The position numbers and the translations under genes were made by a program. The notes beneath the pieces were generated by a model, which saw only the letters and a program-made list of their open reading frames with translations, had not been told where the DNA came from and made no database searches. Shown in pieces: positions 8,495-15,675 of a stretch of DNA of 36,523 bases (position 1 is the stretch's first letter; each line of letters opens with the position of its first letter). The DNA comes from Candidatus Neomarinimicrobiota bacterium (GTDB lineage: Bacteria > Fidelibacterota > UBA8477 > JABMPR01), in the NCBI GenBank assembly GCA_034716895.1, contig JAYEKW010000125.1, positions 1-36,523 on the forward strand, in the 5' to 3' direction.

Positions 8495-8911
8495 TCAAAT
8501 CTCGCCAGTAAGGGTACCGGACTGGTTTAATGTTCGTACAGAATTAGGAGTTGACCCAGATTTACAGGTTATGGTGAAACTTGATCCATCGGTACACAGG
8601 TAAGTATAGGAGGAGTCTGAAAAATATTTACCACTGATCTCACCATGCTGCATGTCATTCCAGGTTGCACCCACCACAAAGCTAGCAGGGTTGGTGATGG
8701 GATAGTTACCATGCTTGCTGGAATAGACTCGTAGCTGTGTTCTTATGCTGCAGAGGTTAGCATCTGCTTCACATAGTCGTGCCTTATTGGTATTGCCGTT
8801 GTAGATCGGAATAGTTACAGCAGCCAATCCACCAATGAGAAAAAATATAATCATTAGCTCTAGCAGAGAAAACCCGATCAAGTCGTATATTTTTCTGAAT
8901 AAGTCTCCCAT
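8495..8911 (-). CDS. Type IV pilin, divergent paralogue with four cysteines
   Basis: This 138-residue prepilin has a 13-residue leader ending in Gly, then 'FSLLELMI' with Glu at mature position 5, so a PilD-type peptidase should cut between G13 and F14. The hydrophobic helix is altered compared with the two sister pilins ('IFFLIGGLAAVTIPIY'). The globular part shares the family pattern 'VGATWND...GKYFxDSSxTYxxTDG' and 'RTLNQSG'. It has two extra cysteines just after the helix ('RLCEADANLC') plus a C-terminal pair, four in all. AGAGGAG lies about 8 nt before the ATG. It has its own sigma-54-type promoter (8982-8995). It may be a minor or alternative subunit of the same filament. Confidence 0.9.
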   Translation of the reverse strand: MGDLFRKIYDLIGFSLLELMIIFFLIGGLAAVTIPIYNGNTNKARLCEADANLCSIRTQLRVYSSKHGNYPITNPASFVVGATWNDMQHGEISGKYFSDSSYTYLCTDGSSFTITCKSGSTPNSVRTLNQSGTLTGEI

Positions 8912-8981
8912 GTCGTATTCTCCTCTCAGTTTGATATATTCTCTCGAATTTTATCAAATAAGCATAACCACTTTTGTAGTG

Positions 8982-8995
8982 TCAAATGATATGCC
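8982..8995 (-). promoter_or_regulatory. Sigma-54-type promoter of the pilin at 8495-8911
   Basis: On the minus strand the sequence reads TGGCATATCATTTGA when the T at 8996-8995 side is included, that is TGGCAT-N5-TTGA. The -24 box matches TGGCAC but for the last base, and the -12 box is TTGA rather than TTGC. Spacing between GG and TG is the required one. Predicted transcription start is near 8970, leaving a leader of about 59 nt with a good ribosome site. Confidence 0.65.
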
Positions 8996-9115
8996 ATTTC
9001 AAAATGGTTGTTCATAAAAGCATAATAAATAACAAGATGAGTACATCTGTTTCCAAATGAGCATCTGTAAGCTATCAATAAACTGTAATTATATTATTGC
9101 ACCGTCAATATTACC

Positions 9116-9133
9116 TGTAATAATTAAAAGGCA
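9116..9133 (-). promoter_or_regulatory. Candidate activator-binding dyad (TGC-N12-ACA)
   Basis: The minus strand reads TGCCTTTTAATTATTACA, 13 of 18 positions identical to the dyad upstream of the pilin at 15047. It ends 121 bp upstream of the T of the sigma-54 -24 box. The position suits an NtrC-family enhancer site. In A/T-rich DNA a single match would mean little; the shared spacing at three promoters is the argument. Confidence 0.4.
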
Positions 9134-9496
9134 AAGTATAAAATAATATATATTATATAAAAAATATTATAGCAACTATAGGTAAAGCTTGCTTTCTGGA
9201 AAAGGATAGGGCTGTTGTCTTTCCAACTGAGGAAGTATAGATGTCGGTGATATATCCACGGTCTTATGCAGAGGTGGTGCGTAACAGGATAAACCAGATA
9301 TGACAGTTGCGGTTGTATTCCACGAGGTCAGGAGAAGAGAAGTGGATATTGTGGAATGGAGCGTTAGCAGAAAAGTAAGATAAATATGCTGCGCATTCTA
9401 AAGTGAAATTGAGATTAATTAACTTAACAGAGGTTTAGCCAGCTGTGCATAGAGGGCTATCTGTAGGATGTCTGTTACAGGGGAGTGTATCGGTTA

Positions 9497-9910
9497 TTAA
9501 AGACCACCAGCCAGGACACCAGATTGATTCAAGGTTCGTGGGGAAAGTAATTCTGATCCAGGAGCGCAGCTGATGGTAAAAGCGTATCCATCAGTGCAAT
9601 GATAAGTGTAGGAGGAGTCAGTGAAATATTTGCCGGTCATTTCGCCGGTCCTAATATCATTCCAGGTGGCACCTATTACGTAGCCGGCGGGATTAACGGT
9701 GGGGTATTCATCATGCGCGGACTGATATACCCTAAGATCGGATCTAATGCTACCCAGGTTCACATCAGCTTCACTCATCCGGGCTTTAGTGGCATTATTG
9801 CTATAAATCGGTACGGCGATAGCGGCCAGGGTGCCGATGATCACAATAACGATCATTAATTCAACCAGCGAGAAACCGGTGATATCATTTCTTATCGTCA
9901 TGTGGCTCAT
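9497..9910 (-). CDS. Type IV pilin (major-type paralogue)
   Basis: This 137-residue prepilin has a 12-residue leader ending in Gly and the mature N-terminus 'FSLVELMIVIVIIG', with Glu5. The start at 9910 is supported by GGAGG seven nt upstream. The globular domain contains 'GYVIGATWNDIRTGEMTGKY' and a C-terminal Cys pair in 'YHCTDG...TISC', likely a D-region disulphide. By eye it is about 75% identical to the pilin at 15047-15445. It lies 67 bp downstream of the PilX-like gene at 9978-10919 and no promoter is evident in between, so the two are probably co-transcribed from the sigma-54 box at 11015-11030. It is a filament subunit once processed. Confidence 0.92.
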   Translation of the reverse strand: MSHMTIRNDITGFSLVELMIVIVIIGTLAAIAVPIYSNNATKARMSEADVNLGSIRSDLRVYQSAHDEYPTVNPAGYVIGATWNDIRTGEMTGKYFTDSSYTYHCTDGYAFTISCAPGSELLSPRTLNQSGVLAGGL

Positions 9911-9977
9911 TTTTTAGCCTCCAGGAGGTTTAACGAACTCTAGAAAAGTGTCGAAGTCAGCGACTATGAAGACTTCC

Positions 9978-10919
9978 TTAGGATTGGATAGATTTCTTTG
10001 CCCACTTATTGATTCTCCAGCGACCGATCTGTTTGGGCCAATCATAGTGAGAACGCTCACCAAACCCATGAGTCCACTGGTAGTAGTCATTATTTTCAGT
10101 ATCCAGGAAATCAAAATTATTGCTCATGGAAACGATACGTCCAACGATGGGACCTGAAACAGTACCGTTCCGCAGGAAGATTGTCTGTTTACAATAAATG
10201 GCACCTAAAATAGTTTCGTTACCTGCGGGGCTATAGAGATCAAAGCTTTGCCATGGGTGGGTGAAGACCAGTGCAGGCAGAGCACCGGTTGAATCTGCTG
10301 GTGGTGCGGTTATGTAGTTATCGCCTTTAAAAAAGACCATAAAGCCGGTGAAAACCAAGGTGCTGTTATTTAGTGTAATATCTTCAATTGCAATGAAGTT
10401 GCCAGTAAATATGTGGATTCCCTCTGTAGTGAGGTCAGCAGCATCGAATGTTTTCCAGTTATCAGTATGGATCTCTACAGCATTATCATTAAAGTAGTCC
10501 ATATCAACCTGGGGTAAGAATCCAAAGCCACCACGAGCCCTGTGTTCATCACTTAGTCCGTCGTTGTTACCATCTAGATCGATACTCTCCTCGGCAGCAA
10601 TACCTCGATCAAAATGAGTATCTTCGGAAAGATCCAATAATATTTCGGATTCCATTTGAAACCTATCAACATTCACTGATAAGACCTGGGTAGTGGAATC
10701 CCAAATTGCTGTTACACCATCCGAAGAAAAATTCACCAGGGAGTCAACACCCGAATTGATCTTCCATAGAGCCTTATTAATAGAAGATTCAACAGTATAT
10801 TGCAATTTAATATTATTGACAGTTTCCATTGAAGTAGAACTGGATAAATAGGAGATATTCAGAACGGCAACACCGGTGAATGAGAATACTACAAAAACCA
10901 TAATGACTGCAACTAACAT
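9978..10919 (-). CDS. PilX-like pilus-associated protein, copy 1
   Basis: This 313-residue protein begins with the hydrophobic helix 'MLVAVIMVFVVFSFTGVAVL', resembling the mature N-terminus of PilX/GspK-type minor pilins. It shows no leader peptide or Gly-Phe-x3-Glu cleavage motif; an in-frame stop lies 12 codons upstream. The rest is predicted largely as beta strands, with repeated hydrophobic/Gly steps near the C-terminus ('ILGAIYCKQTIFLRNGTVSG') like beta-solenoid minor pilins. It has a close paralogue at 11311-12264; N- and C-terminal parts are about 80% identical, while the middle (about residues 145-205) is much more variable. The function is probably tip or priming component; this is inference from family and context. 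Confidence 0.7.
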   Translation of the reverse strand: MLVAVIMVFVVFSFTGVAVLNISYLSSSTSMETVNNIKLQYTVESSINKALWKINSGVDSLVNFSSDGVTAIWDSTTQVLSVNVDRFQMESEILLDLSEDTHFDRGIAAEESIDLDGNNDGLSDEHRARGGFGFLPQVDMDYFNDNAVEIHTDNWKTFDAADLTTEGIHIFTGNFIAIEDITLNNSTLVFTGFMVFFKGDNYITAPPADSTGALPALVFTHPWQSFDLYSPAGNETILGAIYCKQTIFLRNGTVSGPIVGRIVSMSNNFDFLDTENNDYYQWTHGFGERSHYDWPKQIGRWRINKWAKKSIQS

Positions 10920-11014
10920 GATAGATCTTCTAACTCTGCAACCACAATTGTATCAACTGTTTGCATTGTGTTTGGGCTAATTGTGATTTTAACATTCATA
11001 CTGCAGCATATATT

Positions 11015-11030
11015 TCAATATACGTGCCAA
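11015..11030 (-). promoter_or_regulatory. Sigma-54-type promoter of PilX-like copy 1
   Basis: The minus strand reads TTGGCACGTATATTGA: a perfect TTGGCAC -24 box, N5, then TTGA for the -12 box. Of the four boxes in the island this is one of the two with a perfect -24 element. The start of transcription should be near 11003, 84 nt before the ATG at 10919. Confidence 0.7.
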
Positions 11031-11074
11031 TGAAATAGGAAATTTATAAAACAATAAAATACAATATGTTATAC

Positions 11075-11092
11075 TGTTCCATAAATAAGACA
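11075..11092 (-). promoter_or_regulatory. Weak candidate activator dyad (CTGT-N12-ACAG)
   Basis: The minus strand reads TGTCTTATTTATGGAACA, flanked by C/G that extend the dyad to CTGT-N12-ACAG. It resembles the dyads of the other three units in its T-rich core, but it lies only 46 bp from the -24 box, so its role is doubtful. Confidence 0.25.
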
Positions 11093-11250
11093 GTGCCTGA
11101 AATAGAAGCATTCCGTAAATTTTATATTACATATGCGATTGCATGGGTAGTATATATAAGACAGGTATTGATTATTGGTTGATACGAATATTTATATTAC
11201 GCAGCTAAGATAAATATATATAAGTAGATAGCGGAAATTATTCTACATTG

Positions 11251-11282
11251 TAAAAGAACCTCATTGCTGTGAGGTTCTTTTA
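11251..11282 (-). terminator. Intrinsic terminator after PilX-like copy 2
   Basis: A perfect 13-bp stem (11251-11263 with 11270-11282) encloses a 6-nt loop. On the minus strand the right arm ends in TTCTTTTA, giving a U-rich tail. It begins 28 bp after the stop of the gene at 11311-12264 and closes the pilW-peptidase-pilX unit, separating it from the next sigma-54 promoter. The A-rich left arm could make it work in both directions. Confidence 0.8.
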
Positions 11283-11310
11283 CTTGATCAAATGTGGTAT
11301 TCTGGTATTA

Positions 11311-12264
11311 TTAGGTTTGCAGCTGTTTCTTGATCCACTTCTGAATTCTCCAGCGACCGATCTGCTTAGGCCAATCATAATGATGACGATGACCAAATCC
11401 ACGAGTCCACTGGAAGTAATCGTTATTTTCGGTGTCAAGAAAATCAAAGTTTTCACTCATGGAGACAATCCGTCCAACGATGGGACCTGAAAAGTTACCA
11501 TTTTGAAGATAGATGGTGTTTTTGCAGTAGATAGCACCAAGGATTGTCTCATTCCCATAAGGGCTGACTAGATTCAGAGTTTGCCAAGGGTGAGTGAGTA
11601 CCAGAGCAGGTAAAGCTCCAGTTGAATCTGCTGGAGGAGCAGTGAAATGATTCTCGTCCCAGATCCTGATATGGTGCCCTGTCAATACAATGGTTCCGGA
11701 GTTAAGGATAACATCTTCCAGCGTTACATAATTACCTTCAAAAATATGAATTCCATCAGCAAGGGTCATGTTAGCAAATGATACACCACTGTACCATGAA
11801 CCACTCTCCGTGTGAACTTCCACAGCATTCTCGTAAAAATATTCCATATCCACTTCCGGTAAGAATCCGAATCTGCCTCTAGCTCTGTGATCGTCACTTA
11901 GGCCTGTAATATTTCCATCGAGATACACTTCTTCTTGGGCGGCAATACCACGATCAAAGTGGGTATCCTCAGAGAGGTCAAGCAGAATCTCCGATTCCAT
12001 CTGAAATTTATCAACATTTACAGAAAGTACTTGCGTACTGGAATCCCAGACGGTGGTGATTCCACCAGAGCTGTAGTTAACTAATGAATCGGCACCACTA
12101 TTGATTCGCCACAATGATTCATTGACAGCGGATTCAACAGCGTATTGTAACTTAATGTTATTAATCGTCTCCATTGAAGAAGAGCTGGATAAGTAGGAAA
12201 CATTCAACACAGCTACTCCGGTAAAAGAGAAGACCACAAATACCATAATTACTGCGACTAACAT
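11311..12264 (-). CDS. PilX-like pilus-associated protein, copy 2
   Basis: This 317-residue paralogue of the protein at 9978-10919 starts with the same 'MLVAVIMVFVVFSFTGVAVL' helix. The ATG at 12264 is chosen because GGGG lies 7 nt upstream and both copies then start at the same residue; a TTG five codons earlier is possible. The segments 'ILLDLSEDTHFDRGIAA', 'APPADSTGALPALV' and 'SGPIVGRIVSMS' are the same in both copies, while the centre differs in sequence and length. It starts 4 nt after the peptidase-homologue stop, in one operon with that gene and the PilW-like pilin. Probably a minor pilin or filament-associated protein in the periplasm or outside; the exact role is unknown. Confidence 0.7.
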   Translation of the reverse strand: MLVAVIMVFVVFSFTGVAVLNVSYLSSSSSMETINNIKLQYAVESAVNESLWRINSGADSLVNYSSGGITTVWDSSTQVLSVNVDKFQMESEILLDLSEDTHFDRGIAAQEEVYLDGNITGLSDDHRARGRFGFLPEVDMEYFYENAVEVHTESGSWYSGVSFANMTLADGIHIFEGNYVTLEDVILNSGTIVLTGHHIRIWDENHFTAPPADSTGALPALVLTHPWQTLNLVSPYGNETILGAIYCKNTIYLQNGNFSGPIVGRIVSMSENFDFLDTENNDYFQWTRGFGHRHHYDWPKQIGRWRIQKWIKKQLQT

Positions 12265-12268
12265 TTTA

Positions 12269-13039
12269 TTACCCCACAATCGTTGACTGATAAAAGGTTA
12301 ATATTTCTTGTCCCCATAAAAGAGCAATCAAGCCCGCAGCAGCCATGAGTTCACTAAACTGCGGCATAGCTTCGTCAGAACGCTTATTAAAATATTTTAC
12401 ATTAATGCTGCCAATTACTGCACCACCCGCTAAAGCAAAGAAAAGAGCAATTAATCCGAGTTCCATTCCAAGGAAAAGGCCAAGCAAGGCACCCAGCTTG
12501 ATCTCGGTCAATTCAAAAGTGCTGTCGTCCGTTGCGAAAATTTTCACAAGGTTATACAAAGCCAATGCAGCAATACCGAGAAGCATACTGATTGCTGCTT
12601 CAGGGAAACGGTCAGGATTATAAGCCAGGAAATGTATCACTGCCAGCATACCCATAATCATGAGAAGACTATCGTGTATTTCACGTTTTTCTTTTATAAG
12701 GAAGATTATACCAATAAGAGCCATTCCGTAGAGCATGGCCATTGAGCCCTCAAAACTCCATCCGAATTTCCAGATATAAAATGCAACCCACGCGAATTCA
12801 AGAAAATCAACCAGGAGTTTACGGATGGGCAGGGTTGCATTACAATAAGGACATTTACCGCGGTTCCGAAAATAACTCCAGAAGGGTAACATGTCATTCC
12901 ATGACAGTTTAGTAGCGCAAGATGGACAGTAGGGAGTCGGAGTAGAATAGTTACGCTTTTTAGGAGTTTGGTCAATCGTGTTATTACTGAGAATAGCAAA
13001 AACGCAGCCGAGGATAATAATACCGAAAAGGTTTAACAT
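12269..13039 (-). CDS. Prepilin-peptidase homologue with both catalytic Asp positions changed
   Basis: This 256-residue polytopic membrane protein has the PilD plan. The N-terminal zinc-finger domain has CxxC pairs C38/C41 and C63/C66 around 'LPFWSYFRNRGKCPYC', and an A24-type peptidase domain follows. In active PilD the first catalytic Asp lies in 'LIDxxxxxLPD'; here the aligned segment is 'LIKEKREIHD', with Lys at 116. The second lies in 'GxGDxKLxAxxG'; here it is 'ELTEIKLGALLG', with Glu at 179. The 'GSFLNVVIxR' N-terminal motif is also lost. Fold and context are clear, but proteolysis looks unlikely, so a working PilD should be elsewhere. It might chaperone, methylate or bind prepilins; that is speculation. 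It lies 3 bp downstream of the PilW-like gene. Confidence 0.75.
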   Translation of the reverse strand: MLNLFGIIILGCVFAILSNNTIDQTPKKRNYSTPTPYCPSCATKLSWNDMLPFWSYFRNRGKCPYCNATLPIRKLLVDFLEFAWVAFYIWKFGWSFEGSMAMLYGMALIGIIFLIKEKREIHDSLLMIMGMLAVIHFLAYNPDRFPEAAISMLLGIAALALYNLVKIFATDDSTFELTEIKLGALLGLFLGMELGLIALFFALAGGAVIGSINVKYFNKRSDEAMPQFSELMAAAGLIALLWGQEILTFYQSTIVG

Positions 13040-13042
13040 CTC

Positions 13043-13561
13043 CTAATTCCTCAAAGTAATTGACCACTCACAGGCGAGGGTATCGCCGGCGGAGCTCAAA
13101 TTCATGCTGAGGTTTAATAATTTGCTGTGATTACCATTGCGCTCTGTGAAAACCAGTTCAGATACTTCGCAGTCTACAGGAGTATGAGTAGTCGAATCGA
13201 TCATCCATTGCAGTGAGCCACCGGTGATGCCCAAGTGATAAACTGTCGAGTCAGCATCTACAGATCTAAGGATACTTCCAGTTGTACTTGTTGTTGAACT
13301 GGCTTCAGCTGCTGCATCAACGAAAATCTGCATTGAGTCGCTGACGGTAGTCGTAAGCTTGGTACGAACGTATCTATCTATTAGAACTTGATCGTAGCCT
13401 AGACCAACTCTGACATTTGTTTGAGTCAGTTGTGAACGGCTGAAAACGATGACTGAACCAAATCCCATGATCAAGATCATGCTGGCAGTCATAGCAGAAA
13501 TAAGTTCAACCAAAGTAAAGCCTCGGCTGTGTGACCAAGTAGACCTGGTCTGATTTCGCAT
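13043..13561 (-). CDS. PilW/GspJ-like minor prepilin
   Basis: This prepilin has a basic leader ending 'SHSRG', then 'FTLVELISAMTASMILIMGF', with Glu5. A start at 13561 (172 residues) is preferred over a GTG at 13585, because the latter lies only about 2 nt from the predicted sigma-54 transcription start. The rest is a Ser/Thr-rich globular domain with a C-terminal pair of cysteines ('VDCEVS', 'LACEWS'). By size, leader and neighbours it resembles PilW/GspJ minor pseudopilins that prime filament assembly. It is the first gene of the unit pilW-peptidase homologue-pilX. Confidence 0.8.
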   Translation of the reverse strand: MRNQTRSTWSHSRGFTLVELISAMTASMILIMGFGSVIVFSRSQLTQTNVRVGLGYDQVLIDRYVRTKLTTTVSDSMQIFVDAAAEASSTTSTTGSILRSVDADSTVYHLGITGGSLQWMIDSTTHTPVDCEVSELVFTERNGNHSKLLNLSMNLSSAGDTLACEWSITLRN

Positions 13562-13598
13562 TTGTGTTTGTCCGATTCTCATCACGAACCATATAGAG

Positions 13599-13613
13599 TC
13601 AAATGCTATGCCA
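13599..13613 (-). promoter_or_regulatory. Sigma-54-type promoter of the pilW unit
   Basis: The minus strand reads TGGCATAGCATTTGA. The 15 bases agree with the box of the pilin at 15047 (TGGCACAGCATTTGA) in all but one position. The -24 GG and -12 TG are correctly spaced. Predicted transcription start is near 13587. Confidence 0.65.
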
Positions 13614-14581
13614 CTAACCAGAAGGCATGATTAATGCAATATATACATATAGTTAACTATGTAATATTATGATTCATGGCTAAAATATGTAATAAATATT
13701 ATGCCGATATTATCATGTATTGAGAAAATATGTCATATAAATACAACATGACAACCCTTGCTGACTTGGTTATTGCTAAATAATGATACAATAAATGTCA
13801 ATTATTGCAGAGATAAGCATTGTTAACTCTATATAAAATAATACGATATATAATCGTCATATTTTGTTACCCTCCAAACCATATGAAAGATAATCCGCTT
13901 GAGTCATCCCCGATAAATAAATCATTATAATAAAATATGTAGTAATAATATTACACATTTATGGTTTTTTCTCAAACTGCAGAATTGAGTATGTGGAGTA
14001 TAAATCTAGTATTAGGATTATAAATATCGACAAGTGCGCTCCAAATAAAATTGTTTCATGTAAGGATTGATGGACTGCGGGAATAATACTGGTGATATCT
14101 GACCTGCGTTTGCACCAATGGAATAGGATCATTTGATAAAACTTGTCATGGGCTGATTGGTTTCAGCAAGCTGTTTCTACTCTATTACTGAATATGTAAA
14201 GGTTTTGGTGCCCGGCAGTAGGAAGTCCCCCGTTGACGACAGTTATTATTCCCGTTTTGTAAGGGGCAATAATGATAGACTGTTTGGATCAGAAAAGGAG
14301 ATTCGGATGAATTAAAATGCATTTACAGGCGCTTGTAGTGAACTAATACCAATTGTATTTTCAAATGGCACTATCAATTCAAAAGATTATTTCGGTTATC
14401 AATCTTCAAGTTTTTAGACTGTCTGCGCGGAGAAATATGAACGAACAGTCTGACGTGATGGTCTTTAATATAAACAGACACAAAGTCTATTCTCACACGA
14501 AGGGAGCAAATAGATCAGTTTTGTTTGGAAATAAAAAGAGTAAGAGAGAAAAAAGAAGGTGAACGACTAATTGGATCTAGA
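13614..14581. other. 968-nt AT-rich region without a recognisable gene
   Basis: The left quarter is the upstream control region of the pilW unit and includes the dyad at 13731-13748. The rest, up to the stop of the PilV-like gene at 14582, is non-coding as far as can be seen. A 69-codon frame at 14353-14562 has no family likeness. A partly symmetrical segment near 14244-14273 (ATTATTCCC and GGGGCAATAAT) could be a weak stem. The length is unusual beside the tightly packed pilMNOPQ operon and could hide a small RNA or decayed genes. Confidence 0.4.
13731..13748 (-). promoter_or_regulatory. Candidate activator-binding dyad (TGTT-N8-ATGACA)
   Basis: The minus strand reads TGTTGTATTTATATGACA. 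It shares 14 of 18 positions with the dyad at 15676-15693, including TGTT at one end and ATGACA at the other. It ends 118 bp upstream of the T of the -24 box. A longer dyad TGTCAT-N11-ATGACA (13731-13753) overlaps it. Confidence 0.5.
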
Positions 14582-15001
14582 TCAGTAGGTCCAACTGCGC
14601 TCTTCAGAAAAACTGCAACTTAAGCTATCCGTCACGTTATCTGCACTAAACCAGGCAAAAGAAATTGTGACATCCAGATAATCTGGGATCGAGGTATCTG
14701 CAGGAGCAAGTCCGTCAGAAGTGTCATCTATCCCCGTGACAAATGTAGAACGGTACCCCTGAATCCCATTGAGGGTCAGGGGTACCGAAGATTCTGGTAA
14801 ACTGTCTTGAAGTGATTCGTAACCTAGGTCAATGGCCTTTTCCATGCGTGAAGCCATGTTGGCATAAGCGAGTTGAGAGCGAATACCTCTTTCGATCTCA
14901 AAGCGACTCACTGTGTAATACTGAGCAGTGCCTAGTACAATTATAGCAAGTAATGTGGCAGAGATCAGTACTTCAACGAGAGTGTAGCCCTGGTTATTCA
15001 T
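14582..15001 (-). CDS. PilV/GspI-like minor prepilin
   Basis: This 139-residue prepilin has the very short leader 'MNNQG' and the mature start 'YTLVEVLISATLLAIIVLG'. Tyr replaces Phe at position 1 and Glu5 is kept. A TTG three codons upstream is an alternative start. 'LISATLLAI' is typical of PilV/GspI-type minor pilins, and the size agrees. It lies 45 nt downstream of the major-type pilin at 15047 and is most likely in the same transcript. No terminator is obvious behind it. Confidence 0.8.
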   Translation of the reverse strand: MNNQGYTLVEVLISATLLAIIVLGTAQYYTVSRFEIERGIRSQLAYANMASRMEKAIDLGYESLQDSLPESSVPLTLNGIQGYRSTFVTGIDDTSDGLAPADTSIPDYLDVTISFAWFSADNVTDSLSCSFSEERSWTY

Positions 15002-15046
15002 TTGCTTCAAAGAACCTATTGCCAGATAATTAACCTGATCTACCGT

Positions 15047-15445
15047 TTACTCTAAACCACCAGCAAGTGTTCCGGCCTGGTTCAGGGTACGGTCTGATCT
15101 AAGGATGTCGCCAGCGGCACATGTAATCGTATAGTTGGAACCATCAGTGCTGAGATAGGTAAAAGAAGAATCAGTAAAATATTTACCAGTGATCTCACCA
15201 GTTCTGATATCATTCCAGGTAGCTCCAATAACATAACCGGCAGGACTTACTGTTGGATACTCACCATTCTCACCATAAAAAACACGAAGCTGGGTCCGAA
15301 TGCTACCAAGTGAAGCATCAGATTCACTCATTTTAGCTTTAGTAACATTATTATTGTAGATCGGCACAGCAACGGCAGCCAATACACCAATAATTACAAT
15401 TACGATCATTAACTCAACTAACGAAAAACCACTATTCTTTCTCAT
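15047..15445 (-). CDS. pilA: Type IV pilin, probable main subunit
   Basis: The start at 15445 is fixed by GAGGAGG about 8 nt upstream; a longer frame to 15526 has no such signal. The 132-residue prepilin has the 6-residue leader MRKNSG, a classical class-III leader, then 'FSLVELMIVIVIIGVLAAVA' with Glu5. The globular domain shares 'GYVIGATWNDIRTGEITGKY' with its sister at 9497-9910. It holds only one cysteine ('YTITC'), so the disulphide of the sister pilins cannot form within the subunit. The best leader, best ribosome site and a strong sigma-54 box make it the likeliest major pilin; which copy dominates is inference. Confidence 0.9.
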   Translation of the reverse strand: MRKNSGFSLVELMIVIVIIGVLAAVAVPIYNNNVTKAKMSESDASLGSIRTQLRVFYGENGEYPTVSPAGYVIGATWNDIRTGEITGKYFTDSSFTYLSTDGSNYTITCAAGDILRSDRTLNQAGTLAGGLE

Positions 15446-15542
15446 TTTAGTATCCTCCTCTAGGATGTTTGTTTCAATGTCTTTAAACATTTTTTTGTTA
15501 ATTTGTGTTAAATATTCTGTTCTCATAACGGCTGCAGTAGTT

Positions 15543-15558
15543 TCAAATGCTGTGCCAA
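15543..15558 (-). promoter_or_regulatory. Sigma-54-type promoter of the main pilin unit
   Basis: The minus strand reads TTGGCACAGCATTTGA: perfect TTGGCAC, N5, then TTGA. Predicted start of transcription is near 15531, giving an 86-nt leader to the ATG at 15445. A sigma-54-controlled pilin gene under a PilR-type activator is well established in Pseudomonas. Confidence 0.72.
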
Positions 15559-15675
15559 CACCGAGATAATTTTATAAGTACATGCAAAACAATATGATAT
15601 ATGTGTAATAAAAAAATTCACCGTCAGCTTTATGTAAGATATATCCTGCAACATGAGATCACTTTCAACTAGAAG

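Larger units (their letters stand above)
8912..9496. other. AT-rich spacer between two pilin genes
   Basis: No credible gene was found in these 585 nt. The left part is the promoter region of the pilin at 8495-8911: a sigma-54-type box at 8982-8995 and a candidate activator dyad at 9116-9133. The stretch 9110-9180 is extremely A/T-rich. The right part (about 9180-9496) follows the pilin gene ending at 9497 and shows neither a clear terminator nor an open frame with family resemblance. Confidence 0.5.
10920..11310. other. Spacer with promoter of PilX-like copy 1 and a terminator
   Basis: These 391 nt carry no gene. They hold a sigma-54-type box (11015-11030), a TGT-N12-ACA dyad closer to it than at the other promoters (11075-11092), and a strong stem-loop at 11251-11282 that ends the upstream operon. 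The rest is A/T-rich and unremarkable. Confidence 0.55.

Noticed and set aside
14353-14562. 69-codon plus-strand frame in the large spacer
   Set aside because: No family resemblance, no ribosome site, strand opposite to all neighbours, and composition like the non-coding surroundings.
8495-15445. Silent pilin cassettes for antigenic variation
   Set aside because: All three pilins are full-length with their own start and leader, and DNA similarity is too low for recent gene conversion.
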